From assembly GCA_910578075.1 (NCBI GenBank), contig CAJTPK010000017.1:1-64000 (forward strand): 64,000 nucleotides of DNA. The letters are read 5' to 3'. This DNA is from an uncultured Muribaculaceae bacterium (GTDB lineage: Bacteria; Bacteroidota; Bacteroidia; Bacteroidales; Muribaculaceae). Below are positions 53,506 through 62,435 of this stretch, one piece after another. Position numbers and translations under genes: made by a program. Numbering within the stretch: the stretch's first letter is position 1; each line of letters starts with the position of its first letter. Under the pieces are notes generated by a model. That model was not told the DNA's origin, did not search any database, and was given only the letters and a program-made list of their open reading frames with translations.

Positions 53506-56500
53506 TTAAAATGTAAGATTTACACCAAATGAGTATGTACGGGCAAACGGATATCCGGAATTTTGCGACATCTCCCCCATCTCAGGATCATATCCGTCCT
53601 TTATGCTGGAAACCTCCCAGAGATCATTTCCCGAAAAATATACACGTAGACGCTCGACTTTAAAGCGCCTCGTGAAATTCTGAGGCAACGTATATCCCAC
53701 CACAAGATTCTTAAGACGCACGTATCTACTGTTCTGTAGCATGAAATCGTTGTTGCCATAGTTCCATCCGGCTCGTGCAGGCTGCGATGTCAGACGTGGA
53801 TACTCGGCGCCTTGATTCGATTCTGTCCAGGTTTTCCCGAGGAAGTTGGGATTCTGGTTTGAATATATGGTTGCAAATGGATAAGCCATCCATCCTGAGC
53901 GCATGATATATTGCGATCCCACACCCTGGAACATTGCAGAAAGATCAATACCTTTCCATTCTCCACCAAGATTGATACCGAAAGTGTAATGGGGGTTGCC
54001 ATCACCGACATATTGAAGGTCTCCGTCACTCCAGTCTATCTTTCCGTCTCCATTGAGATCAAGGCGTTTGGTGTCTCCGGGACGCAATTCTGTATTTGTG
54101 CCCTGACGGACAGCCATCATATCTGCAGCTCCGTCGCCATATAACGCGTAATAACGGTCAACCTCCGCCTGATCCTTGAAAAATCCGGCCGTACGATAAA
54201 GGAAGAAGGAATTTATAGGATAACCGACCACATGATGATTCTTTCCTGCTCCATATGTATCGGCACCTTCCATGGATTTAAGCATCGTACGGGTATCTCC
54301 AATATTGAAATTTACGAAATAATTGAAATCTGCAACTCTTGAACGCCAACCTACTGTCAATTCCCAGCCGTTGACGGCAAGGTGACCGCTATTGCTTTTA
54401 GGGGCAGTGGCTCCAAGCATTGACGGATATGTGACTGTGGTCAACATTCCCTTGTTATCCTTCCAGAAATAATCAAAAGAAGCTGTCAGACGATTATTAA
54501 ACAAGCCGAGATCAATTCCTATATTTTTCTGCACCACACGTTCCCACGAAAGCGAGGAATTGATAAGTCCGGCATTCTTCAAAGATGTCGAAACTTGTCC
54601 GGTCAATGGATAACCAAGATAAGACACTCCCTGGATTATGCTGGAGGCATAAAGGAAATCACCCAATCCCGCATTGTTACCGGTCTCTCCATAGCTTCCT
54701 CTGATCTTACCCATATTAAGTACGGAAGTTATATTCTCCATAAATTTTTCCGAAGTGAAAACCCATCCGGCAGAAACAGAACCAAAATTACTGAATCTAT
54801 AACCTTTGGCAAATTTGGAGTCTCCATCGCGACGCCCGAGCAATGAGATTAAATAGCGTTCATCATAATTATAGTTCACTCGTGCTATATATGACAGTGT
54901 TCCATTAGATCCTTTTCCTCCGGAGTTGCCTTGCGCCGATGAAGGATCCGCCAGATTAAGATCATAAACACCATTGTCGTCAAATGACTGTCTGGCAGCT
55001 GTAAGATTGTTCCATGAGAGCAATTCACCCTGCACACCTGCCATTGCCTCAATGTTGTGCACATCTTTGAACGTGTTTGCATATCTGGCAATAGCCGAAT
55101 AATATTGATATATATTAAGATTGGATACCTTCAGGTAGCCGGGATTATTTTCGGCTTTTACATTTCCCGGATTATCAGGATAAATCAGCGACTGCTGGGT
55201 AGTGGTGATCATCTCGGATGCAGAGTTTCCCCACCAATCATATGTTTGTATCGGAGTTACATATCTTTCTCTCATCCAATTCTCGGCTTGCAGCGAAGCC
55301 CTTAATTCCAATGAGATACCCTTCCATATATTTGCATCCAGACTTAGGTCTACACGACCCTGGAGACGAGTCTTGTCATCACGACCTCCTTCTGTAGTGG
55401 CAGCGACGGCATTTCTGTTTCCTACGTTTCCAAAATTGGCATACCATTGTCCATAAGGATTCTTGGCAGGAAAAAATGGCATGTCAAATCCATATATAGT
55501 GTTGTCAAGACCCGAAGACGGCGATGACGTTCGCGAGCGGATCAAACTGGATATCGAGGTAAACTTAAGCCAGGAGGTGAGCTTATTGCTATAATGCAGA
55601 CGAAGGTTAAACACTTTTTGCCCGTCATAAGCGGTTGCAAGATTTGCCTGGTTATCAGAATATGACATCGAAACTCTATAATCGGATTTCTCAGTCCCGC
55701 CTGAAACACTCAGATTGTGTTCATAATTGTTACGATTGGAAAACAATTCTTCCACACGGTTGGCATTTGCGAGAAATATCTCTCCATAGTATGCGGTGTT
55801 ATATACCCCCGGAGTATTGTTCAGCATAGGGAGCATATTTTCTTCTGAAATCCAAGCCCACCAGTTTGGCACACTTTCCTCTTTATTTGCCTCTATCCAA
55901 ACGGATGCATATTGCGCCATTGAGGGAGAGAAATTTGTTATACCCGGACTGGAGAAGCGCATGTTGAACGTATAATCAACCCGGAACTTACCGTTGTCCC
56001 CACCTTTCGTGGTAACCAGGATAACACCATTAGCTGCCTTTGCGCCATAAATTGATGCGGCACCGTCCTTAAGAATACTGACAGATTCTATGTCACTACT
56101 ATTCAGATTATAGAAAGCTTCGAAGTTTAAAGCCGGAACACCATCTATTATAAGCAATGGATTTCCACCATTAACTGATGTCATTCCTCGAATCTGCATC
56201 CCGATTCCTTCATTGCCCGGACGCGATGTTGAACGCGTCACCACAAGCGATGGAGCCACTCCCTGAAGCGCAAGCGCGGGATTTGACACTGCTTTGTCTT
56301 GAAAGTTTTTTGCAGAAACTGTCTCAACGGCTCCTGTCAATGTCACTTTCTTCTGAGTGCCATAACCGACCACAACAACCTCATTGAGAATACTTGCATT
56401 CTCTTTAAGTATTATTTCCATTCGGTTTCTGTCAGCTTTCACGGCGGCAGAATGATAACCAACATAAGTAAAGACAATCTCATCACCTTCATTAACTCCA

Positions 56501-56724
56501 GAGAGACTAAACCCTCCGTCCAGATCCGTGACAGTCATCTTAGATGTGTCCTTAACTTTGACACTCACGCCAATCAGAGGCTCTCCGGCCTCATCTTTCA
56601 CCACTCCGCTAATGGTAATGGTGTCGGCCGCATTTACTGCAATTGCCAGCATTGCCATCAGACATAACAACAACATGCGATGACATGGCGGCCGTTTTTT
56701 CCAAATAGGATGTTTGTAATTCAT
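53506..56724 (-). CDS. SusC/RagA-family TonB-linked outer-membrane transporter
   Basis: A 1072-aa transporter with a signal peptide (to about residue 33, VNA). Next come the N-terminal carboxypeptidase-regulatory-like domain (ISGVVKDEAGEPLIGVSVKVKDT, VTDLDGGFSLSGVNEGDEIVFTYVGY), the TonB box and plug (NEVVVVGYGTQKKVTLTGAV, MQIRGMTSVNGGNPLLIIDGVP, LKDGAASIYGAKAANGVILVTTKGG), and a barrel ending FARTYSFGVNLTF. It imports oligosaccharides with the SusD partner encoded next. It is the first gene of the main operon. Confidence 0.96.
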   Translation of the reverse strand: MNYKHPIWKKRPPCHRMLLLCLMAMLAIAVNAADTITISGVVKDEAGEPLIGVSVKVKDTSKMTVTDLDGGFSLSGVNEGDEIVFTYVGYHSAAVKADRNRMEIILKENASILNEVVVVGYGTQKKVTLTGAVETVSAKNFQDKAVSNPALALQGVAPSLVVTRSTSRPGNEGIGMQIRGMTSVNGGNPLLIIDGVPALNFEAFYNLNSSDIESVSILKDGAASIYGAKAANGVILVTTKGGDNGKFRVDYTFNMRFSSPGITNFSPSMAQYASVWIEANKEESVPNWWAWISEENMLPMLNNTPGVYNTAYYGEIFLANANRVEELFSNRNNYEHNLSVSGGTEKSDYRVSMSYSDNQANLATAYDGQKVFNLRLHYSNKLTSWLKFTSISSLIRSRTSSPSSGLDNTIYGFDMPFFPAKNPYGQWYANFGNVGNRNAVAATTEGGRDDKTRLQGRVDLSLDANIWKGISLELRASLQAENWMRERYVTPIQTYDWWGNSASEMITTTQQSLIYPDNPGNVKAENNPGYLKVSNLNIYQYYSAIARYANTFKDVHNIEAMAGVQGELLSWNNLTAARQSFDDNGVYDLNLADPSSAQGNSGGKGSNGTLSYIARVNYNYDERYLISLLGRRDGDSKFAKGYRFSNFGSVSAGWVFTSEKFMENITSVLNMGKIRGSYGETGNNAGLGDFLYASSIIQGVSYLGYPLTGQVSTSLKNAGLINSSLSWERVVQKNIGIDLGLFNNRLTASFDYFWKDNKGMLTTVTYPSMLGATAPKSNSGHLAVNGWELTVGWRSRVADFNYFVNFNIGDTRTMLKSMEGADTYGAGKNHHVVGYPINSFFLYRTAGFFKDQAEVDRYYALYGDGAADMMAVRQGTNTELRPGDTKRLDLNGDGKIDWSDGDLQYVGDGNPHYTFGINLGGEWKGIDLSAMFQGVGSQYIMRSGWMAYPFATIYSNQNPNFLGKTWTESNQGAEYPRLTSQPARAGWNYGNNDFMLQNSRYVRLKNLVVGYTLPQNFTRRFKVERLRVYFSGNDLWEVSSIKDGYDPEMGEMSQNSGYPFARTYSFGVNLTF

Positions 56725-56749
56725 GATGATAGGTTAAAAAACTATGCGG

Positions 56750-56757
56750 CAAAAATA
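56750..56757 (-). promoter_or_regulatory. -7 box of the susC-like operon
   Basis: TATTTTTG on the minus strand, an exact TAnnTTTG match, 25 bases upstream of the ATG. There is no -33 box at the usual distance, as expected for a regulator-dependent promoter. Confidence 0.5.
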
Positions 56758-56782
56758 CTCTTGCATGTGCGATATGACGTAT

Positions 56783-56814
56783 CAAATTTTTCTCATTAAG
56801 CAGTGAAAAATTTG
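56783..56814. promoter_or_regulatory. Inverted repeat, candidate HTCS operator
   Basis: CAAATTTTTC and GAAAAATTTG, perfect inverted arms with 12 bases between. The centre lies about 53 bases upstream of the transcription start predicted from the -7 box at 56750-56757, where an activator would bind. It is the only clear symmetric sequence between the regulator gene and the susC-like gene. Confidence 0.45.
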
Positions 56815-56889
56815 TCATATTCCTAACGTCCTGTCTATTCGCACATTTAATAGAATTTTAACCCATCTTTTCAGGTATCAATACGTTTT

Positions 56890-59800
56890 TTATTCAACCA
56901 TGATTTCAGAATCTCCTTTGCGATAGTCTGTAGGCAAACTTCCGAACTCCTCCTTGAAAAGTTTTGAGAAATACCGGGGAGTTGAGAATCCAGTGCGATA
57001 CGCAATCTCACCTACAGGCAATGTTGTCTGTCTCAGAAGCTGGGCAGCGCGCTTTAGTCTAAGTGATTTTATGAAGTTATTGGGGGTTTGCCCTGTTATA
57101 GACTGAAGCTTTCGATACATCGTAGCCGTAGACATGGCAAGCTCCCGCGATAGATCCTCAACACTGAATTCAGAATCATCCATATGATCTTCGACACATT
57201 TGAGAGCCTTGCGTATCAATTCCTCATCGGGTGAGGTTATGGATATTTCCGATGGATTTACCTCTATATGCTTTGAGAAGTTCTCCCACCTGATACGCCT
57301 TTGTTCGATCAGCCTTGAAACACGGGTAAGCAAAACATGCATATTGAATGGCTTTGAGATATAAGCATCCGCACCGGCATCGTAACCAAGAGATTCATCT
57401 TTCTCGTTGGCATGAGCTGTAAGAAGTACAACCGGTATATGACTTATTTTTATATCACTTTTAATTGCTTTTGTCAACTCTATACCATTCATGACCGGCA
57501 TCATCACATCGCTGATTATAATATCCGGATTCAATAATTTTGCCTGCTCAAGAGCCGCAGCACCGTCTGACACCCCAATCACACGATATTGGCCAGATAG
57601 CTCTTCAATCATAAAGTTACGAAATTCAGTATTATCTTCTGCCAAGAGCACCAACGGACGACCATCATCATCCGGTGAGTTATCAGGAACCACGTCACTG
57701 CAAGAATCCGCTGCCTGAAGCGGTAACCGCAACGTGAATACAGATCCCTTCCCAAGTGAGCTTGACACAGATACTTCTCCTTTATGCATCCTCATGTATT
57801 CCCTTACCATGTGCAGGCCAATCCCGGAGCTTGCCATAGTGCTGTTCCCATTGTCGGAATTTGAAGCACGATAGTATCTTTCGAATATCTTGTCAATCTC
57901 ATCCTCCGGTATGCCTATTCCTGTGTCTGACACATCTATCTGCACCATGTTTGTATCCGAAACGATCTGAAGTGACACCTTTATCGTGCCATTGACCGGA
58001 GTATATTTAAGGGCGTTTGACATTATATTTGTCAACACTCCTCGCATTTTGGGTTTGTCAATATCCGCCACCACTCTGTTTTGAGGAATATCAACTACCA
58101 GGTCGATGCCTCTTTCATGAGCCCCGCGCATGAAAGAACTTGCCACAACACGCGTAAGATCCGCGATATTACAAGGTGAAGGGGCAAAACGCTCCGCACC
58201 GACTTCGAGTTTCCTGAAATCAAGCAGATTGTTTATCTGTTTAAGCAGTTCCAAAGCATTTTGCTGTATTCCACAAAGTTTGGAATGTAATTGCGATGAA
58301 TCGGGCAGATTGTCAATTATGCTCTGCAATGGAGTTATAACCATTGTAAGAGGTGTCCGAAGCTCATGACTTATATTTGTAAAGAAACGAATCTTCATTT
58401 CATCCATCTCGCGACGCTTCTCCTCTTCCTGTTTCTCTATGGCATGGCGGAGACTCCGTCTGTTACGCATTCTCATCCACAACACCAGACCCGCAATTGC
58501 TGCTACCCCTATCAGCACCCACAGAATTTTACACCATGGGGAGAGCCACCATGGAGGTGTTACACAGATCGTAAACACCGCCTCAGGGCTCAGAGTCTCA
58601 CCTCCATTGACACAATAAACCCTCAGACGGTATGTGCCCGGTTGAAGCCCACTGTAGTTAACCATACCTTGCGAGCCTGAGAATGACATTTCAACCCATT
58701 CATCATCTACACCTTCAAGCATATAGCGATAAGTGGCAGATGAGAGATTATCGAAGTCAAGATTCACAAAACCAATAGTAAGACTATTCTCATCATGATC
58801 AAGAACAATGGATGGAGATGAGCCTAATGGATTGTCATAAAGTATCCTTCCATTTAAAATATCACCGACTCCAACAGTCTGACCCGATACCCCAAGGTAA
58901 TTGAAAAGCGGAGCGCGTAAATTGCGTTCATAAACAGATGAAACAGTCGATTGCGGCAAAACAGACATATATCCCTTCAAGGTTGTAGCAATAATACTTT
59001 TCCCATCCTCTATCATGCAGAATGCAAGCTGGTCGCCACGTAAAAGTGAGACATCATCAATATATGGATGCGACACTATCCGTAGATTCTCATCGGATGC
59101 ACTGCCTTTCACAAGTTCAAGCTGATACAAATTTGAAGCAGTCATTGCCCAGATATTGTTTCCCTTATCGACATACACGGCATGTACAGGGCTGGAAAAA
59201 CCGTTGTCGATGCCATGGAAAGAAATATTGCCTTGTTTTGTCAAAACAAATATACCTATATGAGTCCCGATCCAAAGATTTCCGTCATGGTCATAGGCTA
59301 TAGAATTGGAACGCTGCCTAAATGGATTCCTGGATAGATTCTGTGGTATTTTTTGTAAAACGGGATTTACCTTACCAGTGGCGGGGTCAAACATAAAAGT
59401 ACCTTTCTCGCAGGCAACAACCATATCACCGGCATCATTGAAAAGCATGGCGCTTACAAGACCATATTGCCGGAAGATATTATCATTATCTTCTATAAAG
59501 TGTAGAATTCCGTTGTCTTCATCAAGCCATCCTATACCACCGTAAACAGCAACCCAGATTCTGCCTTGCGCATCTTCTGCCAGAACACGGATATTATTAT
59601 AATCTTTGCCTCTGTTTCTACTTGTTACGGCAAGATATACGTGTTTGATTTTCCCATCCCTCACACAGTAGATTCCATCCGCGAATGTGCCAATCCAGAC
59701 AGTTCCATCCCTATCTTCATAAAGCACACGGCAGATTTTACCTACAAGTTCCGGATATATACGAGACACTGCCCCTGGATCATCGCCCATCAACAGCACA

Positions 59801-60960
59801 CCTCTGGATGTAGCAGCAAGCCTCTCTCCTGTTGATAACGCAAGCATAGCATTTACATATTCATCAGGACTGGATCCAGCCTCTGTACATATCTTTTGAT
59901 ATTCCACATGAGGAGATCTCTCATTGCTATATAGAAGTCCGCTCCCATGGAGTGACAGCCACATTCCTCCAGAAATTGTGTCGGAATATATGTGCTGTAT
60001 ATCCTGAGCCATATTCATCCCGGAGATCAAAGGGAATGAGTCATGATGCTCAATCTTGTTTAAAACAGGGGAAATTATATAAAGACCGTGCTTTGTGCGC
60101 GACACCCATATTCTTCCGGTCTCATCCACTTCGAGCGATGTGTATTTATGCGAGGGATTTGTATTCTGAGGAAGCAACGGAGTGAAATCTCCGGTGGCAT
60201 TGCTGACAAGACCTACAGCATCATCTGTCATGACTGCAGTGGCATCTCGAGTAACAGGTTTAATAACAACCTGACTGCCGGCACTGACAAAATCTTTCAT
60301 CGATTCATTGAAAAAAACAATCCTACCCGTCTCGTTAAATAGTTTGGCGAGCGACCCGTTGCTAAAAACCAGCCACGCATAACGACTATCTGAACTAATG
60401 CCTGCCCCTGTAAGTTCTCCAGAAAAGGATTTTGACTCGAATGCAATTTTACGCAGACCCAGGTTCTTGTTCCAACAACATATCCCCCTGGATGTATTGA
60501 ACCACATATTGCCGGAATCATCAGCAAAAACGTTCAACACACGAGCCTTTATTCCCATGGAGCTTAACAACGAATCTATATTGTCAATATACTGCTCTCT
60601 TTTGAGATCAAAAACGCGCAACTCATTATTCCGTTTCAGCCACAATCTGTCAGTTCCGTCAATACAGTGTGCATTCTGCATTCTTTCCTCAATCTCATAA
60701 TATGGAAGATCTCCATTATGATGACGGTCAAACTTTGCACCATCCCATAATATGAGATCTGTTGCCCACACGGCCAATCTACCATCCGGAATCCTGAACG
60801 AACTGCCGATGTAACTCTCCGGCAAGCCCTCGTGAACTCCGATGTGACGATATGTATGCCTTGTATCCAACTTTCTGTGTTCCCGCAACTGTCCAATGCA
60901 ATCAGCCACACCTGAAAACATAAATAACAGAAAGATAAAATAACCTGAAAAAAGCTTCAT
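56890..60960 (-). CDS. Hybrid two-component system regulator (HTCS)
   Basis: A 1356-aa sensor and transcription factor in one chain. After a signal peptide, about 700 residues of beta-propeller repeats (for example GRIWVSRTKHGLYII, GTVWIGTFADGIYCV, GNLWIGTHIGIFVL) sense periplasmic glycan pieces. A Y_Y_Y domain follows (YRYMLEGVDDEWVEMS), then a membrane segment near 805-830, a histidine kinase (ISHELRTPLTMV, His near 862), an ATPase domain, a receiver (IIISDVMMPVMNGIELT, Asp near 1150) and an AraC-type HTH (YRTGFSTPRYFSKLFKEEFGSLP). It controls the neighbouring Sus-type operon. Confidence 0.96.
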   Translation of the reverse strand: MKLFSGYFIFLLFMFSGVADCIGQLREHRKLDTRHTYRHIGVHEGLPESYIGSSFRIPDGRLAVWATDLILWDGAKFDRHHNGDLPYYEIEERMQNAHCIDGTDRLWLKRNNELRVFDLKREQYIDNIDSLLSSMGIKARVLNVFADDSGNMWFNTSRGICCWNKNLGLRKIAFESKSFSGELTGAGISSDSRYAWLVFSNGSLAKLFNETGRIVFFNESMKDFVSAGSQVVIKPVTRDATAVMTDDAVGLVSNATGDFTPLLPQNTNPSHKYTSLEVDETGRIWVSRTKHGLYIISPVLNKIEHHDSFPLISGMNMAQDIQHIYSDTISGGMWLSLHGSGLLYSNERSPHVEYQKICTEAGSSPDEYVNAMLALSTGERLAATSRGVLLMGDDPGAVSRIYPELVGKICRVLYEDRDGTVWIGTFADGIYCVRDGKIKHVYLAVTSRNRGKDYNNIRVLAEDAQGRIWVAVYGGIGWLDEDNGILHFIEDNDNIFRQYGLVSAMLFNDAGDMVVACEKGTFMFDPATGKVNPVLQKIPQNLSRNPFRQRSNSIAYDHDGNLWIGTHIGIFVLTKQGNISFHGIDNGFSSPVHAVYVDKGNNIWAMTASNLYQLELVKGSASDENLRIVSHPYIDDVSLLRGDQLAFCMIEDGKSIIATTLKGYMSVLPQSTVSSVYERNLRAPLFNYLGVSGQTVGVGDILNGRILYDNPLGSSPSIVLDHDENSLTIGFVNLDFDNLSSATYRYMLEGVDDEWVEMSFSGSQGMVNYSGLQPGTYRLRVYCVNGGETLSPEAVFTICVTPPWWLSPWCKILWVLIGVAAIAGLVLWMRMRNRRSLRHAIEKQEEEKRREMDEMKIRFFTNISHELRTPLTMVITPLQSIIDNLPDSSQLHSKLCGIQQNALELLKQINNLLDFRKLEVGAERFAPSPCNIADLTRVVASSFMRGAHERGIDLVVDIPQNRVVADIDKPKMRGVLTNIMSNALKYTPVNGTIKVSLQIVSDTNMVQIDVSDTGIGIPEDEIDKIFERYYRASNSDNGNSTMASSGIGLHMVREYMRMHKGEVSVSSSLGKGSVFTLRLPLQAADSCSDVVPDNSPDDDGRPLVLLAEDNTEFRNFMIEELSGQYRVIGVSDGAAALEQAKLLNPDIIISDVMMPVMNGIELTKAIKSDIKISHIPVVLLTAHANEKDESLGYDAGADAYISKPFNMHVLLTRVSRLIEQRRIRWENFSKHIEVNPSEISITSPDEELIRKALKCVEDHMDDSEFSVEDLSRELAMSTATMYRKLQSITGQTPNNFIKSLRLKRAAQLLRQTTLPVGEIAYRTGFSTPRYFSKLFKEEFGSLPTDYRKGDSEIMVE

Positions 60961-61090
60961 ATTGAACTCATTTAAACAGACCGTATCAGAGTCTGTGTTT
61001 TACGCGTAAAATTATGAATTTTTATTATTATTGCAATTACTCAAAACTCAAATATCTTATCTTTCATGTGTCAAAATTCTATCATTTCAA

Positions 61091-61145
61091 CAAATTACGC
61101 ACATCAGCGGTGAAGCTGAACTTCACCGCTGATGTGCGTAATTTG
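61091..61145. repeat. 25-bp perfect hairpin
   Basis: The bases 61091-61115 and 61121-61145 are exact reverse complements around a five-base loop. The arms contain ACGCACATCAGCGGTGAAG. It lies between the HTCS gene and the end of the DUF362 gene. On the minus strand the exit (TTGTTGAAATG) is not a good T-run, so its role as a terminator is uncertain. Confidence 0.7.
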
Positions 61146-61148
61146 AAA

Positions 61149-61205
61149 TAGCTGCTCAAATTAAGAGTCCGTTTCATAAAACAGACTCCAAATGAATACT
61201 ATATA
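61149..61205. repeat. Partial copy of the 20.4-kb palindromic element
   Basis: TAGCTGCTCAAATTAA (61149-61164) matches the end motif of the element at 20397-20584, and AAATGAATACTATAT (61190-61204) matches its next inner part. Between them is an extra hairpin (AGTCCGTTT/AAAACAGACT) that is absent from the first copy. The element is shorter here. No gene lies in the gap. Confidence 0.5.
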
Positions 61206-61246
61206 CGAATTCAATTCCGGGATGTTTTTTACTTGAAAAGCAATTA

Positions 61247-62236
61247 TTATTTTTTATCGTCGATGTTGACGAGTTTGTATTTCTGACTGCCGAGACCGAT
61301 TTTCTCTGCGTGGTCGAGCGTGTGCATGCCATGGCGGGAATCAATTCTTTCTATAAGATGAATCTTGCCGTGGTCTTCGGATGAACGCACAAGGTCGGTG
61401 CAGGCTTTGTCGAGAGCCACAGGGTCGAGTGATGCGAGAATGCCGATGTCTCCCATCTTAGGATCTTCTGGAGATGAATCGCAGTCACAGTCTACCGACA
61501 GATTGTTTGCCACATTGATATATATAATCTTGTCGCCGGCATGGTCTGCAATAGATTTCGCTGCCTCTGCCATAGACTCCAGAAAGTCATCCTGCTCTGC
61601 GGCAACCCAGCCGTTGGCTGATGTTTCTGTTTTTCCGGCACTGTGAATATACATCTTGCCGTTGGATGATGCTATGCCTATCGACATATTCTTGACAGCT
61701 CCTCCGAATCCGCCCATTGCGTGACCCTTGAAATGGCTGAGGATGATGGTGAAATCATAATCGGGATAATGAGAACCGACAATGTCATATTTAAGATGCT
61801 TGCCATCTTTCAATGGAAGCTTCACCTCACCCTCGGCATCCATTATATCCACCGGAGCAATAGCTGTGAAGCCATGATCTTCAGCGGCCTTGAGATGGTC
61901 AGCGGTTGAGTAGCGTTTCCCAGTGTAAGCTGTGTTACACTCCACAATAGTACCGCCAACTTTCTTCACCAATGGCTCGATCAGAGATGGCTGAAGGAAA
62001 TTATGGCCACCGGGTTCACCCGTGGAGATCTTAACCGCCACTTTACCGTCAGCCTCTCTTCCGAGTGCTTCATAGATCATGACAAGAGCTTCGGGAGAGA
62101 TCTCTTTAGTCATATAAACAACAGCACTGTCATCCGTAGGTTCCACCTCGGCTTTCTCGGCTGAAGACTTCTGCGCACAACCGGCAAACAGCATACCTGC
62201 CGCCGCCAGAGATAAAAAGAAATGTCTATGTTTCAT
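61247..62236 (-). CDS. DUF362-domain lipoprotein
   Basis: A 329-aa lipoprotein (lipobox FAGC, Cys20). The body matches DUF362: VAVKISTGEPGGHNFLQPSLIEPLVKKVGGTIVECNT, YDFTIILSHFKGHAMGGFGGAVKNMSIG and the GDIGILASLDPVALDKACTDLV end. Two close cysteines (DCDCDSS) are present, but there is no clear 4Fe-4S ferredoxin domain as in some longer members. The function of the family is not known to me; redox or metal binding is possible. A -7-like TATATTTG lies at 62271-62278. Confidence 0.87.
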   Translation of the reverse strand: MKHRHFFLSLAAAGMLFAGCAQKSSAEKAEVEPTDDSAVVYMTKEISPEALVMIYEALGREADGKVAVKISTGEPGGHNFLQPSLIEPLVKKVGGTIVECNTAYTGKRYSTADHLKAAEDHGFTAIAPVDIMDAEGEVKLPLKDGKHLKYDIVGSHYPDYDFTIILSHFKGHAMGGFGGAVKNMSIGIASSNGKMYIHSAGKTETSANGWVAAEQDDFLESMAEAAKSIADHAGDKIIYINVANNLSVDCDCDSSPEDPKMGDIGILASLDPVALDKACTDLVRSSEDHGKIHLIERIDSRHGMHTLDHAEKIGLGSQKYKLVNIDDKK

Positions 62237-62270
62237 GATGCAATCTGTATAAGTAATTACTTAACTTAGG

Positions 62271-62278
62271 CAAATATA
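62271..62278 (-). promoter_or_regulatory. Probable -7 box of the DUF362 gene
   Basis: TATATTTG on the minus strand, an exact TAnnTTTG match, 34 bases upstream of the start codon. No -33 box at the usual distance. Confidence 0.45.
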
Positions 62279-62339
62279 CAACTTTTTTTTCGATATTTCA
62301 GCACTCCATCAAATTCATTCTTAGTCATAATTTAAAATA

Positions 62340-62369
62340 CCGGAGTCTACCACTAAAGGGAGTCTCCGG
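62340..62369 (-). terminator. Terminator after the right-edge secreted-protein gene
   Basis: CCGGAG and CTCCGG arms with partial further pairing. On the minus strand the exit is TATTTTAAATT. It follows the gene ending at 62436. Confidence 0.55.
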
Positions 62370-62435
62370 CACATTAACAATTATCAGAACCGATAGTTAG
62401 ACACTTATATCGGATATAATAACTTTAAACAATAT

